A stretch of 64,000 nt of DNA from Philopedon plagiatum (Eukaryota; Arthropoda; Insecta; Coleoptera; Curculionidae). The position numbers and the translations under genes were made by a program. Location: NCBI GenBank assembly GCA_963971165.1, contig OZ020191.1, forward strand, positions 15,061,160 to 15,125,159. Direction: 5' to 3'. Below, piece after piece: positions 24,379 through 35,020 of the stretch. The notes under the pieces were generated by a model that saw nothing but the letters and a program-made list of their open reading frames with translations, had not been told where the DNA came from and searched no databases. Each line of letters starts with the position of its first letter. Position 1 is the first letter of the stretch.

Positions 24379-25817
24379 ATTTTAGCATCTCCGTTTTTTG
24401 TGCACCTGAGTGTATTTTTCATACACGATTTTTTTAATCATAAAATCATTAAATTGATAACATAGTAAAGAAAGAACACTTTAATACTTTAAAAATTGTA
24501 TTTACCTTTAGGTATATCATCAAGAAAAATATGAAAATACCGTTATTTCATCACTGAAAAAAGTCCAGGCAAAGATTTGCCTACAATTTTGTAGCACCCA
24601 TTTTTCTCACAAATTGTCATACTATTATCTACAAGTGTAAGTATAATTTCATGTCGGGGTTTTACACATACTTTACAAATTTGTAACAAAGATTTGTAGG
24701 GGTGGGTCTTTACTTCAGGTTACAGAATATTCTACATTGTTGTAGAATATACTTTGCCAGTAACTTTGGACGTGGAATATACAAGTTGTAGAATGTAGTT
24801 AATTTTTTTTGCAAAGTATTTAACAGCAAAACATAGTTTTCTTTTCAACAATCCATCATGTAGAATCTTTTGCAAATTGTTTGATTTTGTCCTACAGCAC
24901 TTTAGGATAAAAAAAAGCCGTGTTGCCGCACATTACATTATTTTCTGGATATTGCCAAATAAGAAAATAACGTTAGCTATTTAAATGACATAAAATTATA
25001 AGGACTATTTAATTTTAGATAATAAATACATATTTATGCAATGCTTATTATTTTTCTCTATCGAACAAAACAAAAAGTATAAGAAATATACCCCTTTTCT
25101 CCTCTATTCCTACATCAATATAATCACTAAGATATTATCTGACAATGCTGCAACGAAAACCGTTCGTTGCGCCCGACGCGTAAGGCGTAATTAGCCGAAA
25201 CACCCGTGTGTTCTGGTTGGAATTACGCACAGCCAGCGTTGCCAGCGCTATTACGTTCGTAACAGATCTGTTACGTAAGATGATTATCTATTACGCTATT
25301 ACGCCGCTCAATAATCTATTACGTTTTGTCGTTTTGTATGTTATAGCACTATATTCACTATAACATAACCACAAACAACAAAAAATCTAAGCGAAATCAT
25401 TGTCATGTAAAATAAAAAGTAACAGGGCCGACACCGTCACAAACAAAATCGATAAGATATGCCCCTTACTACCAGACGGACTAAATCATGACTCTGTAGT
25501 CACCATTAAAAGGAATGGTAGACACAGCCAAAAATTTGAATCGTTTTACGTTACGGCAAAGAAAATTATAGCTACGCTACGACAGACGTAGCTATTATTT
25601 TCTTTGGTTACGGTTAATGCGATTTATCCGAGGGTTTATCAATTATCGCTCTTTTCATTGTACATAGTATAGTGGCAAGTGAAGTACCTACTTATTGAAA
25701 ATATTTTTTTGTGTTAGTATTTTGTACTATGTACATATTCTAACAAATAAATACAATTTATTATATTAGTCAAAAAATTTAATAATTTTTCACTATTCTA
25801 TTAGGCCTAGTATGGAT
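24379..25817. other. Intergenic stretch with TGTAGAAT-type words
   Basis: Nothing coding. Between 24550 and 24905 words such as CTACAATTTTGTAG and TTGTAGAATAT recur, like those near 29460-29920, so a related old repeat probably occupies both places. Bases 25140-25340 are enriched in TATTACG words. Confidence 0.4.
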
Positions 25818-25922
25818 TAACGCTCGGAGCGCTCCCCTATGTTTTGTCTTTGTCTTTTAAGGTAAAAAGAACAAAGGTAAAAGATAGACGGAGAGGTTGG
25901 AGAACGCTCCGCGAGCGTCAAA
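25818..25922. mobile_element. 105-bp MITE
   Basis: The left end (TAACGCTCGGAGCGCTCCCC then TTTGTCTTTGTCTTTT) is imperfectly inverted at the right (GAACAAAGG ... GAGAACGCTCCGCGAGCGTC). It has the size and form of a small hairpin MITE. No coding sequence is present. Confidence 0.6.
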
Positions 25923-26180
25923 CCAAACTTGCCCTTAATATCTTCATCAATGCTGCAAAATTACATATTAAAGACAAAATCTTACAGAATCTACTGACTG
26001 GTGGTAGCCCTGCTTTTTTGGCATGAAAAGCTCCTTACTAAATTTTGAGGGCGCTACTGTGCAAGCACGGTGGTGGCAAACTGTAACACTATATTCATGG
26101 GCGCCCCAGACTTTTTTCTCAGGGGGGCAAAATAATGTAGTGATATATACAAATTCACTAATAATTAAAAACAAAAAAAA

Positions 26181-26910
26181 TCGGTCAAGTGCAAGCTATA
26201 CTTGCAAAATTATTATTCCGTGCCATCAGCCCCCCACTTAACCTGAGCAAACCTCGACCGCCCGATCTCCGTCCATCTGCCGCGGTACCCTCCGCCGACA
26301 GCACCAACCCCATATCACATCGCGTATGCGCGGAGCTGAGTGTAAGGACAAAAGATGTTCCTTACATCGTGAGAAATATTTTTTGTCGAGAAAAACTTTT
26401 TCTCTAAAACCAATGGTTCAGCAGTTATAAGGAAATAAACAATTAAATTGTTTATAACAATTGATCGCGCTACAATTTTTTAATCCTGATAATTTTGTCT
26501 CAATCTACATGTAACTCGGTTTTTTTCTGTGCGATTCTTTTGGTGATGATGGTGGGGGACAGCAATTTTTAAGCATTTTTCCCGAAAAATTTCAAAAAAT
26601 GCATAAAAAATACATCAAATATATATTGTTGAATTCGTACTTCAGTACGCTTTCATTTGACACTCTACCCTATGCCCTTGATTTTTTTTCCATTTCTCAA
26701 TTTACCCCCTAAAATTAACCCCCAGAATCAAAATTCAACTTTTTATACTTCCCATCTATAATTGGGCCACCACACTCTATGTCTGTGCTAAGTTTAAAAT
26801 TTTTATGTCGAGTACTTTCAAAGAAAATCTCCTGTGGCAGACGGACGGACGGACGGACGGACACCGAGGTGATTCCGTTTTGCTAATTTTAGCACGGAAT
26901 ACTAAAAAAA
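26181..26910 (+). repeat. Dispersed repeat, copy 1, with (GGAC)n tract
   Basis: The first 410 bases recur at 27996-28470 in the same orientation (TCGGTCAAGTGCAAGCTATA, CACATCGCGTATGCGCGGA, GGGGGACAGCAATTTTTAAG). This copy extends further, through AGTACGCTTTCATTTGACAC and a (GGAC)n tract at 26841-26862, to GCACGGAATA. That last word is an inverted match to TATTCCGTGC near 26214. The element class is not certain. Confidence 0.7.
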
Positions 26911-27529
26911 CATGTTAAAAACTTCTTCATTAAATAAATATGCAGGTTGCAGAAATTCATAGTAATTTTGCCGGTTGCATAGAGTTAAGACTGAGCTTAA
27001 ATAATATTCCTAATCCTAATTCAATTTTTTGTACGTGGCTTTATACAGATGTTCAAACATCAGAAAACTAGACATTTATCATAAAAGGAAATGTTATTAT
27101 AAAAATAATATATACCTATCTGGCAATTCGTCCAACAAAAAGTACAAAGTATGACAATCTCACAATCTCACGGGGGGCACGGCCCCCCCCCCCCCCCGGC
27201 CCTCCCCTGTGGGCGCCCATGACTCTATTGATAAAATAAAAATAATACAACCATGGGTTTAAATGTAAAGAATTTGAAGAGTAATTAAACCAAGCCACAA
27301 GTTTTTTAAATATAAAAGCCCATGTATAAGTCTTGGTAACCTTAAATAAAGTCTATTACGGAGGTCCTTAATCTATTACGAAATTTGAATACAATTCATT
27401 ACGAAAAAAAAATTGCTGCTGGCAACACTGCGCACAGCCCACAGTTCTACCGACTTCTGCTTCCGATCTTTTAAAGTGATGCAATACTTTTATTTTTCTG
27501 TTTTTATTTTTACTATGTAATAAATAATA

Positions 27530-27599
27530 ATGTGTGAGACTAGTGTAGAATTATTGTTAGAATCCTGGGGCTTCCCCGAACTGGTAGAGATATTCAAAG
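27530..27599 (+). CDS. SAM-domain-like protein, first coding exon
   Basis: An ATG at 27530 opens MCETSVELLLESWGFPELVE followed by IFK and one spare base. It ends at a consensus donor (G|GTAAG at 27600). The sequence has the look of the first helix of a sterile alpha motif (LLESWGFPELVEIF). The spare base joins the exon at 31144 in frame to give IFKEQTIDD, and the joined stretch reads as a SAM fold. An in-frame TAA lies shortly upstream, supporting this ATG as the start. The 100 bases before it are pyrimidine-rich and could be 5' UTR. This is an inferred two-exon model; the protein identity beyond the SAM-like start is unknown. Confidence 0.75.
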
Positions 27600-27995
27600 G
27601 TAAGAAATTTAACTTAATATATCAAATAAAAGTAATGTAATCTAATAAATAATAATACAATCTTCTGGTGGTCGCGTCTTTGTACGTTTCTTAATTTGCA
27701 ATATGGCGGAACATCTCTAAATGGAACTATACAGAGAAATAAAATTATAATAAGCAAACTCTAAGAAATGATGTGCAATTATATTATTATAGCATATATG
27801 TTCAGAAACTAAGCGTGAAAGTAAATTAAACTAAGAGAGAACCAACTTTAATTGTTCTTAATTTAATGTTAATTTTTAAGTTTTTGGGCCAAGTTTTCGG
27901 TCACATTTTGACGCATAACTGTTATTAAATAACCTGAAAACGTTTTTATAATGTGTTTCGCCAATGTCATTTTATTAATTTATTAAATTAAAAAT

Positions 27996-28470
27996 TCGGT
28001 CAAGTGCAAGCTATACCTACTTAGACAATTAGTGTTCCGTGCCATCAGCCCCTCACTTAACCTGAGTAAACATCAGCCGCCCGATCTCCGCCCATCTGCC
28101 GCGCTACCCGCCGCCGACAGACGGCAGCAACGCCGTATCACATCGCGTATGCGCGGATCTGAGTGGGCCAAATTAAAAATTTTGAAAAACGTGTAAGGAC
28201 AAAAATTGTTTCTTGCATCGTGATTAATATTTTTTGTTAAAAGACTTTTTCTCTAAAACCAATGGTTCAGCAGTTATAGGGAAATAAACAATTAAATTGT
28301 TGATAACAATTGATTGCGCTAGAATTTTTCAATCCTGATAATTTTCGCTCAATCTACACCTAATTCTGAATGTTCACGTTTATTTTTCAGATTCTTCTGA
28401 GTGATCCGTCTGGTGGTAAGGGTGGGGGACAGCAATTTTTAAGCGTTTTTCCCGAAAAATGTTCAATTTA
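27996..28470 (+). repeat. Dispersed repeat, copy 2 (partner at 26181-26595)
   Basis: Same orientation as the first copy and visibly diverged, with small insertions. It lies in the presumed first intron of the SAM-domain gene, whereas copy 1 lies upstream of that gene. It stops shortly after CCCGAAAAATGTTC and lacks the (GGAC)n extension. Confidence 0.75.
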
Positions 28471-29024
28471 AGATATAAAGTGTGTATTTTGAATGACCAT
28501 GTGTAAGTATTTTGGTTATTTTTGATTTTCATGTTTTGTATTTATATTTTATAAGTTGATTAATCTGATATAATGACTAGTGGAACATGTTACCTAATTA
28601 CAGAAAAATAAAAACTAAAAATTAAATTTTTGTTTTAGTAACATTTCGTATGCCTTTATAGCTTTAAAAAAAGGTTTACACTTTCACAAGTTGGATGCCT
28701 CAGTTCCACCAATTAAGTCTTGTGTTTGAATGGCTCTGTAAGGGTTTGTAATTTACGAAAGTATAAAAAACTATTAAACAGGATTACATTTTGCCATTAA
28801 GACGGTACAAGTATTTTAATTTTTAAATAATTGCAACAACTTAATGAAACCCAACGCAAATTATCCACTTGGTTGTATTTAAACTCATCTTCATCTTGTT
28901 TTTTAAAAGAAATAAAAACTCACAAATTCAAAAGTATTTCTGAAAGTTTTTGAATAGCCTTAAAATAAAACTGTTACGCATCATATGTCTGCAATATGAC
29001 ATTAATTTTTATATATTTTCGTCC

Positions 29025-29360
<336 letters not shown>

Positions 29361-30075
29361 AGGTTAAATAAAGTATGAGACCATTATATAATCTGTCACT
29401 GTACGGCCTATAAAATGTAGGACTAGTCCTAGCACAATTTTTAAGAAATGATATAAAAATTGTGGTTCTCATACCTGCATAATTTGTTCCTACAGATTCT
29501 CCAAAAAGTAAAACCAGGTCTTACAATTTTACAGGAGATTACCTCACAAATTCCAAAATAACCTTACAATTTATGGCTCCAGTGGTTTGATATTGTAGGA
29601 AGAGGCCTTACAATTACGTCAGGCTATTGCTTTAAATTTTAAATTTTATTTTTACAAGCAATGAATGTCATTATTACAAAAAATGATAACTTGTTATTTT
29701 TATTGTAAAAACTTTTACTTCTTAAACATAACACTTACAACAGCAGTTTCTCAAATGATATCCTACAATTTGCTAATACTTATCTAACAATCAAACAAGT
29801 CATGCAGTAACAATTTTGTGCTATCTAGTTACATTCCTTGTTACCGTCCCTATATGTCCCTTTTTTTGTAGAGTCTAATCTTACAATTTTAGTACTTAAC
29901 CGTACAAATTTTTTTGCGTGATTGTTTACGAGCTTAAAAAAAACGGCTATGTAAAAAATTTTAATTTTGTCAGGAAATGTTTCTGGGGGACCCCTCTATC
30001 ATATCCAACAAAAAAATGGCCAATGATTTTTAGGCTCACCCAAGTACAAAGATCTGCTTTATTAGAAAACATTTA
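29361..30075. other. Intronic stretch with TTACAATTTT-type words
   Basis: Non-coding. Words such as CTTACAATTTTA and TACAATTT recur and resemble those at 24550-24905. No terminal repeats were delimited. Confidence 0.4.
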
Positions 30076-30438
30076 CGTCCAGGTTCACTAAGAAAGTTTA
30101 AGATTTAGTACTGGTTCAAATTAAGATCTTATAGTTGATCAGTTATGTTTTGACAGGTTTTTGTCCTGTCCTTGTCATTAAAAACTTATGAATTATTGTG
30201 ATATTTCAGCGATTTACTTGGTTTCCAAATGATTTTCATCTTGAAACGAGTTGCCGTAATGAATTTAGTTCTATTATTGTTGAAAGTACGTAATAAAATT
30301 ATACTTTTCCTGATAAATTTGCGGAAAAGCTCAGAAATAAGTTCCTAGAATAAAACTTAGTTGTCTTATTCTTACACTTGTCAGTTTAAAACTTTTGATT
30401 GTCAAATTAGACCGGACTAGCATTGGAGAATCTGGCTG
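30076..30438 (+). mobile_element. TTAA-type MITE family, copy C
   Basis: Starts CGTCCAGGTTCACTAAGAAA and ends GGAGAATCTGGCTG, with body words shared with copies A, B, D and E. Flanks are TTTA and TTGA, so the TTAA pair has decayed. It sits in the presumed first intron of the SAM-domain gene. Confidence 0.88.
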
Positions 30439-30572
30439 TTGATTTTTGTTTTTAGAACTGAAGTTTTCTCTCCATATTTTATTACTAAATAGAAAACTTA
30501 GTTCAAGCTGGCAACTACAGTTTGTTGCACTAGACCCTGACTTTAAGATACATATTCTAATGGAATATGTGT

Positions 30573-30850
30573 ACAGGGTGGCCCATCGAACACGTACCGC
30601 AAGGCATTACAGGCTTGCAAAGAACTTCTCGACAAAATTCAAAAACACGTCAAGTTTGTTTGTCAGGGGGACAACTTTTGACGCAAAAAGCATAGCAAAA
30701 CCTTCAACCACCTAAGTGGGTGTGTCATCCCCCAAATTTTTTCAAATGGGAATAGGGGTCAAGTGATACATCATTAAAAAGGGCTTTTAATTCCCTATAC
30801 ATCGCTGCTTAGTTTTTGAAAATCGATCCACTCGTTTAGAAAATATGGAG
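30573..30850 (+). mobile_element. Long terminal sequence of a DUF4817-type element, left copy
   Basis: It begins TACAGGGTGGCCCATCGAAC and is an inverted copy of 34752-35020 over about 270 bases (CAAGGCATTACAGGCT, AATTTTTTCAAATGGGAATA, CGATCCACTCGTTTAGAAAA). It is either the far end of one 4.4-kb composite reaching 35020, or an independent end fragment. It lies about 300 bases before the second SAM exon. Confidence 0.75.
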
Positions 30851-31143
30851 CCACTCAATTGCACGCCTTCGACCTAGCCAGCGTCCTGGAAACGTGTCAT
30901 TCAATGTATATTATGAATGTTGAAAATAAAGTTATATCATTATACGCATGTAATTTGATCTAATTTTCGTTATTTTGTTAGCACAAAATAGACCCAACAA
31001 GTATAATAATTTAGTTTACATTTTTTTAACTTTAGAAAATTGTTGGAACATTTTCTACCGACTTAATTTAATTTATTGTCCCTATTGACCTTAAGAAAAT
31101 TCCATGTTTTTTTTTACTTTAACGTGCCTCTGTGTATTTGTAG

Positions 31144-31271
31144 AACAGACAATTGATGATATTTCTCTATTAGAAGATTTAAACGAAGAGCAAATAAACG
31201 TTTTAGCCCCTAACTTAGGGGACAGAATTCGATTGAAGAAAGCAATTCGCAGCCTTGAGTGTGAATACCAT
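31144..31271 (+). CDS. SAM-domain-like protein, second coding exon
   Basis: It follows a 3' splice site (TTTGTAG ending 31143) and ends at a strong donor (CAT|GTAAGTA). With the spare base from the first exon it reads EQTIDDISLLEDLNEEQINV, then LAPNLGDRIRLKKAIRSLEC, then EYH. DISLLEDLNEEQINVLAPNLGDRIRLKKAI matches the second half of a SAM domain: an acidic helix, the LxxLxxxDL-like turn, then the GxRxxLxxAI helix. No stop or frameshift occurs, and both junction phases agree. SAM domains mediate protein-protein or RNA contacts. Downstream exons were not found in the window; long introns full of transposons are expected here. Confidence 0.78.
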
Positions 31272-31721
31272 GTAAGTATATTTAAGATTACTTATATTAA
31301 AAGTATTTTTTATTTATGATTATATTTACTTCCCTTGCAAGCCCAAGACCCTACTGTAACGGCATTGACTTAACACGGAATATTTCCTTTTATTTTATTA
31401 ATTATTGTCTCAAGAAATAAACTTTTTCTCTAATATATGTTTTTTTTTAAATAATGTATAGTGTTAGTTACTAGAGCTATATAGAAAAACTTTAAATAGA
31501 AAAGGTTTTTTAATAGAGAAGATGAACATTTTAAAAATATTTTCTTTGACTTGAAGCCATTCTAAGTGCACCTGATATGGTTATCGGACATGCAACAACT
31601 TTTGGCTGTATGTATGTATGTATTTATATTTTATTGTGCAACTAATAAAAAAATTTCCCATTTGTTGCACGCTTAATGGACCACACTGTATAGATTTACG
31701 TTACCGTTTTTACATTCGTTG

Positions 31722-31802
<81 letters not shown>

Positions 31803-32346
31803 GTGATGTATACTCTGCAACATAATATATGTCAGTTTATCTTTAGTAAAATAAGTTTGAGATGTTGTTGTTACTGATAGAATTCTTGTTATTTCTTTAG
31901 ATTAGATCTTCTGATATGTTTTGTTATAAACGTGTTATATGATATTTAATATATTTGACATATTTCTTAACTTTATGAATTTTTATTTTTGTCTTTTTCT
32001 TCTGAGAATGCATCCTGCATATACATTATTTTTCCATTGAAATTGAGTGAGACCCAATCCATTTTTTTTCCAAATATCCAGCACTATTTTGTTACTGCAT
32101 GCATAAAGGGCTGGGATCTAGGTCTATTTTGTACATATTTGATATTTTATTTTTTATGGTCAAGTTCAAGTAGACCGAGAATACACATTTTAAATAATTT
32201 TTAGTTATACAGAGTAGATAAAACAGTGTTATAAAAGTTTTGCATTTTTTCTTAATAAAACAGTAGATACGGTTAACAAAATTCAGATCAATTTCCAGTG
32301 TCATCAAGTATCAGCAAAAAATTGCTAAGGCCTTTTAGTTTTCTAT
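31272..32346. other. Presumed intron sequence of the SAM gene, with (TA)n microsatellite
   Basis: AT-rich. A pure TA tract lies at about 31727-31801 and a short TGTA repeat near 31608-31622. No further SAM-gene exon is recognised. Confidence 0.5.
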
Positions 32347-32552
32347 ACAGGGTAATCCAAATAAAGTGCGCACCATTGGTAAGTTATTACTAAAGACAGA
32401 AAATCAGTTGAATTAGCAGACTGACTATTTTTGTTCTTTTATATTTCCTACTAATCGGAGTAAAAATCCACTAGTTTGCTAATTTAACTGATTCTGTATC
32501 TTTAATAATAGCGAAATTACTAATGGTGCGCACATAAGTTGGATCGCCCTGT
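32347..32552. mobile_element. 206-bp hairpin MITE
   Basis: The ends ACAGGGTAATCCAAATAAAG and, inverted, ACAGGGCGATCCAACTTATG lead into arms sharing GTGCGCACCATT and AATCAGTTGAATTAGCA-like words. The interior is short and non-coding. No clear target duplication is visible. Confidence 0.75.
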
Positions 32553-32574
32553 GGTTGGACAAAGAGAAATCCGT

Positions 32575-33010
32575 TTTTAACTCAAGAACAAATACTCTTG
32601 GGTCAAGAACAAACACTCTCGGCTCAAGAACAAACACACTCGGCTCAAGAACAAACACTTTTGGCTTAAGAACGAACACTCTCGGGTTAAGAACAAACAC
32701 TCTCGACTCAAGAACAAGCACTCTTGGCTCAAGAACAAACACTCTCGAATCAAGAACAAATACTCTCGCATTAAGAGCCTACACGCTCTCGGCCCAATAG
32801 CAAATACTCTCATCTCAAGAGCAAACACTCTCAGCTCAAGAACAAACACTCTGGGCTTAAGAACGAACACTCTTGGCTTAAGAACAAACACTCTCGGCTC
32901 AAGAGCAAACACTCTTGGCTCACGAACAAACACTCTTGGGTCAATAACAACCACTCTGGTCAAGAGCAAACGCACTCGGCTTAAGAACAAACACTCTTTG
33001 GTCAAGGGCA
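32575..33010. repeat. 21-bp minisatellite, about 20 copies
   Basis: The unit is close to AAGAACAAACACTCTCGGCTC. Units vary at a few positions (TTGG/TCGG, CTCA/TTAA), indicating age. Because the unit is a multiple of three, long open frames appear on both strands (SRTNTLG on plus, LEPRVFV-like on minus). These are artefacts, with no start context, splice sites or homologues. The array begins just after the 32347-32552 MITE and ends before the transposase relic. Confidence 0.9.
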
Positions 33011-33189
33011 TCTTAACGTAGCGGTTTTGAGCCAAGTATTAAATGACTTTCAACAAAGAGATTAATAATTTATTTCAAGTTCTTATGGAATATTTATAGC
33101 AAGAGAATTACGGCTGTAAACTAAGAGAGGTCGCATTTGGACCTATTCAAAAGCGCGAAGCTTTTGGATCAAAGTCGTATTCATTTCTT

Positions 33190-34509
33190 TCAAAAGATTC
33201 TTTTTTTCAGTGAATAATTGCGCACATGTAGCGAGTCATGCGGAGGAGCTCCGTTCAGTTCCTGTTCATTGTATGCAGTGTCGTTCTATATGATATTTGT
33301 TAGAGCTGGGTCGATGGTATTTTGTAGTAAATCCAGGTACATATCCCCTGTTAAATTTCCAGGAAGGAAAAAAGGACCTACAATGGAATTTCCAAAAATA
33401 CCAGACCGTACATTCAACTTCTGGGGGTGTTGGGTGTGTGTCTCGTGGAAAATCCATGGATTGGTATCAGCCCAGTAACGACAATTGTGGCGATTCACTA
33501 AGCCATTCAAGAAGAAAGTACACTCATCCGAAAAATACACATTAAATAGGAAATTACCATTATTAGTCGCTCGTTTAGTCATAATTTCGCAAACTTGAGA
33601 GCCACGATCAAAGTCGTCTTCATTTAGTTCGTGCACTAACCGAATCTTATAAGGATGGAACTTGTACTTTTTTAATACTCGTTGCACACTTGTACGACTC
33701 ACGCCCGTCGCAACAGCCAATTAGGAAGTTTCCATTTTTTTCATTTTCTCTTAATAAATAGTCCTAAAAATGTAAAAAACATATGTATTTTTTGTTTGTA
33801 ATTATCTGTAGAAATAAAAAAGTTATCGTCCTTCAAAGTCTGAGATGCTACGCTAACGTTGGCTGAGGCTCGATGACGTCAACATACAGCGAGCCGTCAA
33901 CAGCGGAATAGGCGCCCGTTTAATCTTTAGTGTTATTCTTACCGGACAGGATCCAATGCATTAAAGTAAACACGCGAAAGCAGCAGCGGGCAGCTAGCCC
34001 GGAGACCATGGGTCGACAGCTCTCTGTATGTTGACGTCACGGCCGCTAAAAGCCGCCGGCGAAGGTATTAAATAAGAAATTGAATAAGTTGGTCAATTTT
34101 GAAGATATCGAGCTAATTTTTTTTTTTGGTTGGCAAGTTAAGTGAAAGACTAGTAAATGATGGTGAAGTTACTCGAAATTTCTGACATAGGAAACTTCCT
34201 AATTGTCTTGTACTCAGCGTACTATCCATTGCAACTTGCCCCAATACTGCTATCTCCGTATATAGGTTCATTTAATACGGGATTTTCAAGCTGCCTCTTT
34301 TTGTTATATATAAACGGAACCTGAAACGGAACGCGAAATTTGGCAACAAATTCGCGAACAATTTTCCCAGAAACATGTTTGTCATGATGCCGTTGGTTAA
34401 ACAGCTCCGCGATCCGAGTACCACATTTATTGTTTTTGAAAAAAAGCTCAATAATTTCTACTCTTTCTGCAATTGAGTACACCATAATTGATAAATGTAA
34501 AAGGTTCAA
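33190..34509 (-). pseudogene. DUF4817-type (Tc1/mariner-related) transposase, split and decayed
   Basis: The N-terminal part (34480 down to 34205) begins MVYSIAERVEIIELFFKNNK and has the DUF4817 helix-turn-helix (FNQRHHDKHVSGKIVREFVA). It shifts frame to AVLGQVAMDSTLSTRQL. A 478-bp MITE interrupts here. On its far side (33718 downward) the protein resumes with AVATGVSRTSVQRVLKKYKF and HPYKIRLVHELNEDDFDR, then the first aspartate in FSDECTFFLNG and LNVRSGIFGNSIVGPFFLPG. A NEQELNGAPPH remnant shows loss of the FFQQD segment that carries the second aspartate. Sequence beyond about 33190 is unrecognisable. The element is inactive. Its upstream end is probably the terminal repeat at 34752-35020. 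Confidence 0.9.
33723..34200. mobile_element. MITE inserted into the DUF4817 transposase, AATT duplication
   Basis: It is bounded by AGGAAGTTTCC and the complement GGAAACTTCCT, with AATT on each side (33719-33722 and 34201-34204). Removing the element and one AATT restores the reading RQLAVATGVSR of the interrupted transposase, so the 4-base duplication is read from the host gene rather than guessed. The GC-richer interior is non-coding. Confidence 0.88.
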
Positions 34510-34751
34510 TAATTTTGAAACACTTCAACCACAAATCACAAGACAGCTATCTAGCAACTACCTGGCCTATCTAAATGTGAAGCAAAAACCTATTGTTTAC
34601 TCACAAAAACGAGCCTAAAGAATCTGCAAATCAACAAAAACAGCGAATTCTTTTGAAGGAATTTATTTCACTAATACAGTAACTTTTTAAGTAAAATTAA
34701 ATCGATTTTTGCATTTTTCGTCAAACTTATTGTTGGTATTTGAAAGCTCCA

Positions 34752-35020
34752 TTATTTTCTAAACGAGTGGATCGATTTTCAAAAACTAAGCAGCAATATA
34801 TAGGGAATTAAAAGCCCTTTTTAGTGATGTGTGCCCCTATTCCCATTTGAAAAAATTTGGGGGATGACACGCCCACTTAGGGGGTTGAAGGTTTTGCTAT
34901 GATTTTTGAGTCAAAAATTGTCACCCTGACAAACTTGACGGGTTTTTGAATTTTGTCGAAAAATTCTTTCCCAGCCTGTAATGCCTTGCAGTACATTTTC
35001 GATGGGCCACCCTGTATATG
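34752..35020 (-). mobile_element. Long terminal sequence of a DUF4817-type element, right copy
   Basis: Inverted partner of 30573-30850, ending GATGGGCCACCCTGTA. It lies about 240 bases upstream of the DUF4817 transposase start on the minus strand, so it is most simply that element's 5' terminal repeat. The TA at the edge fits the superfamily but is part of the palindromic end. Confidence 0.78.

Noticed and set aside
32479..33035. Repetitive 80-150-codon frames on both strands
   Set aside because: The 21-base repeat unit is a multiple of three, so all frames lacking a stop in the unit stay open.
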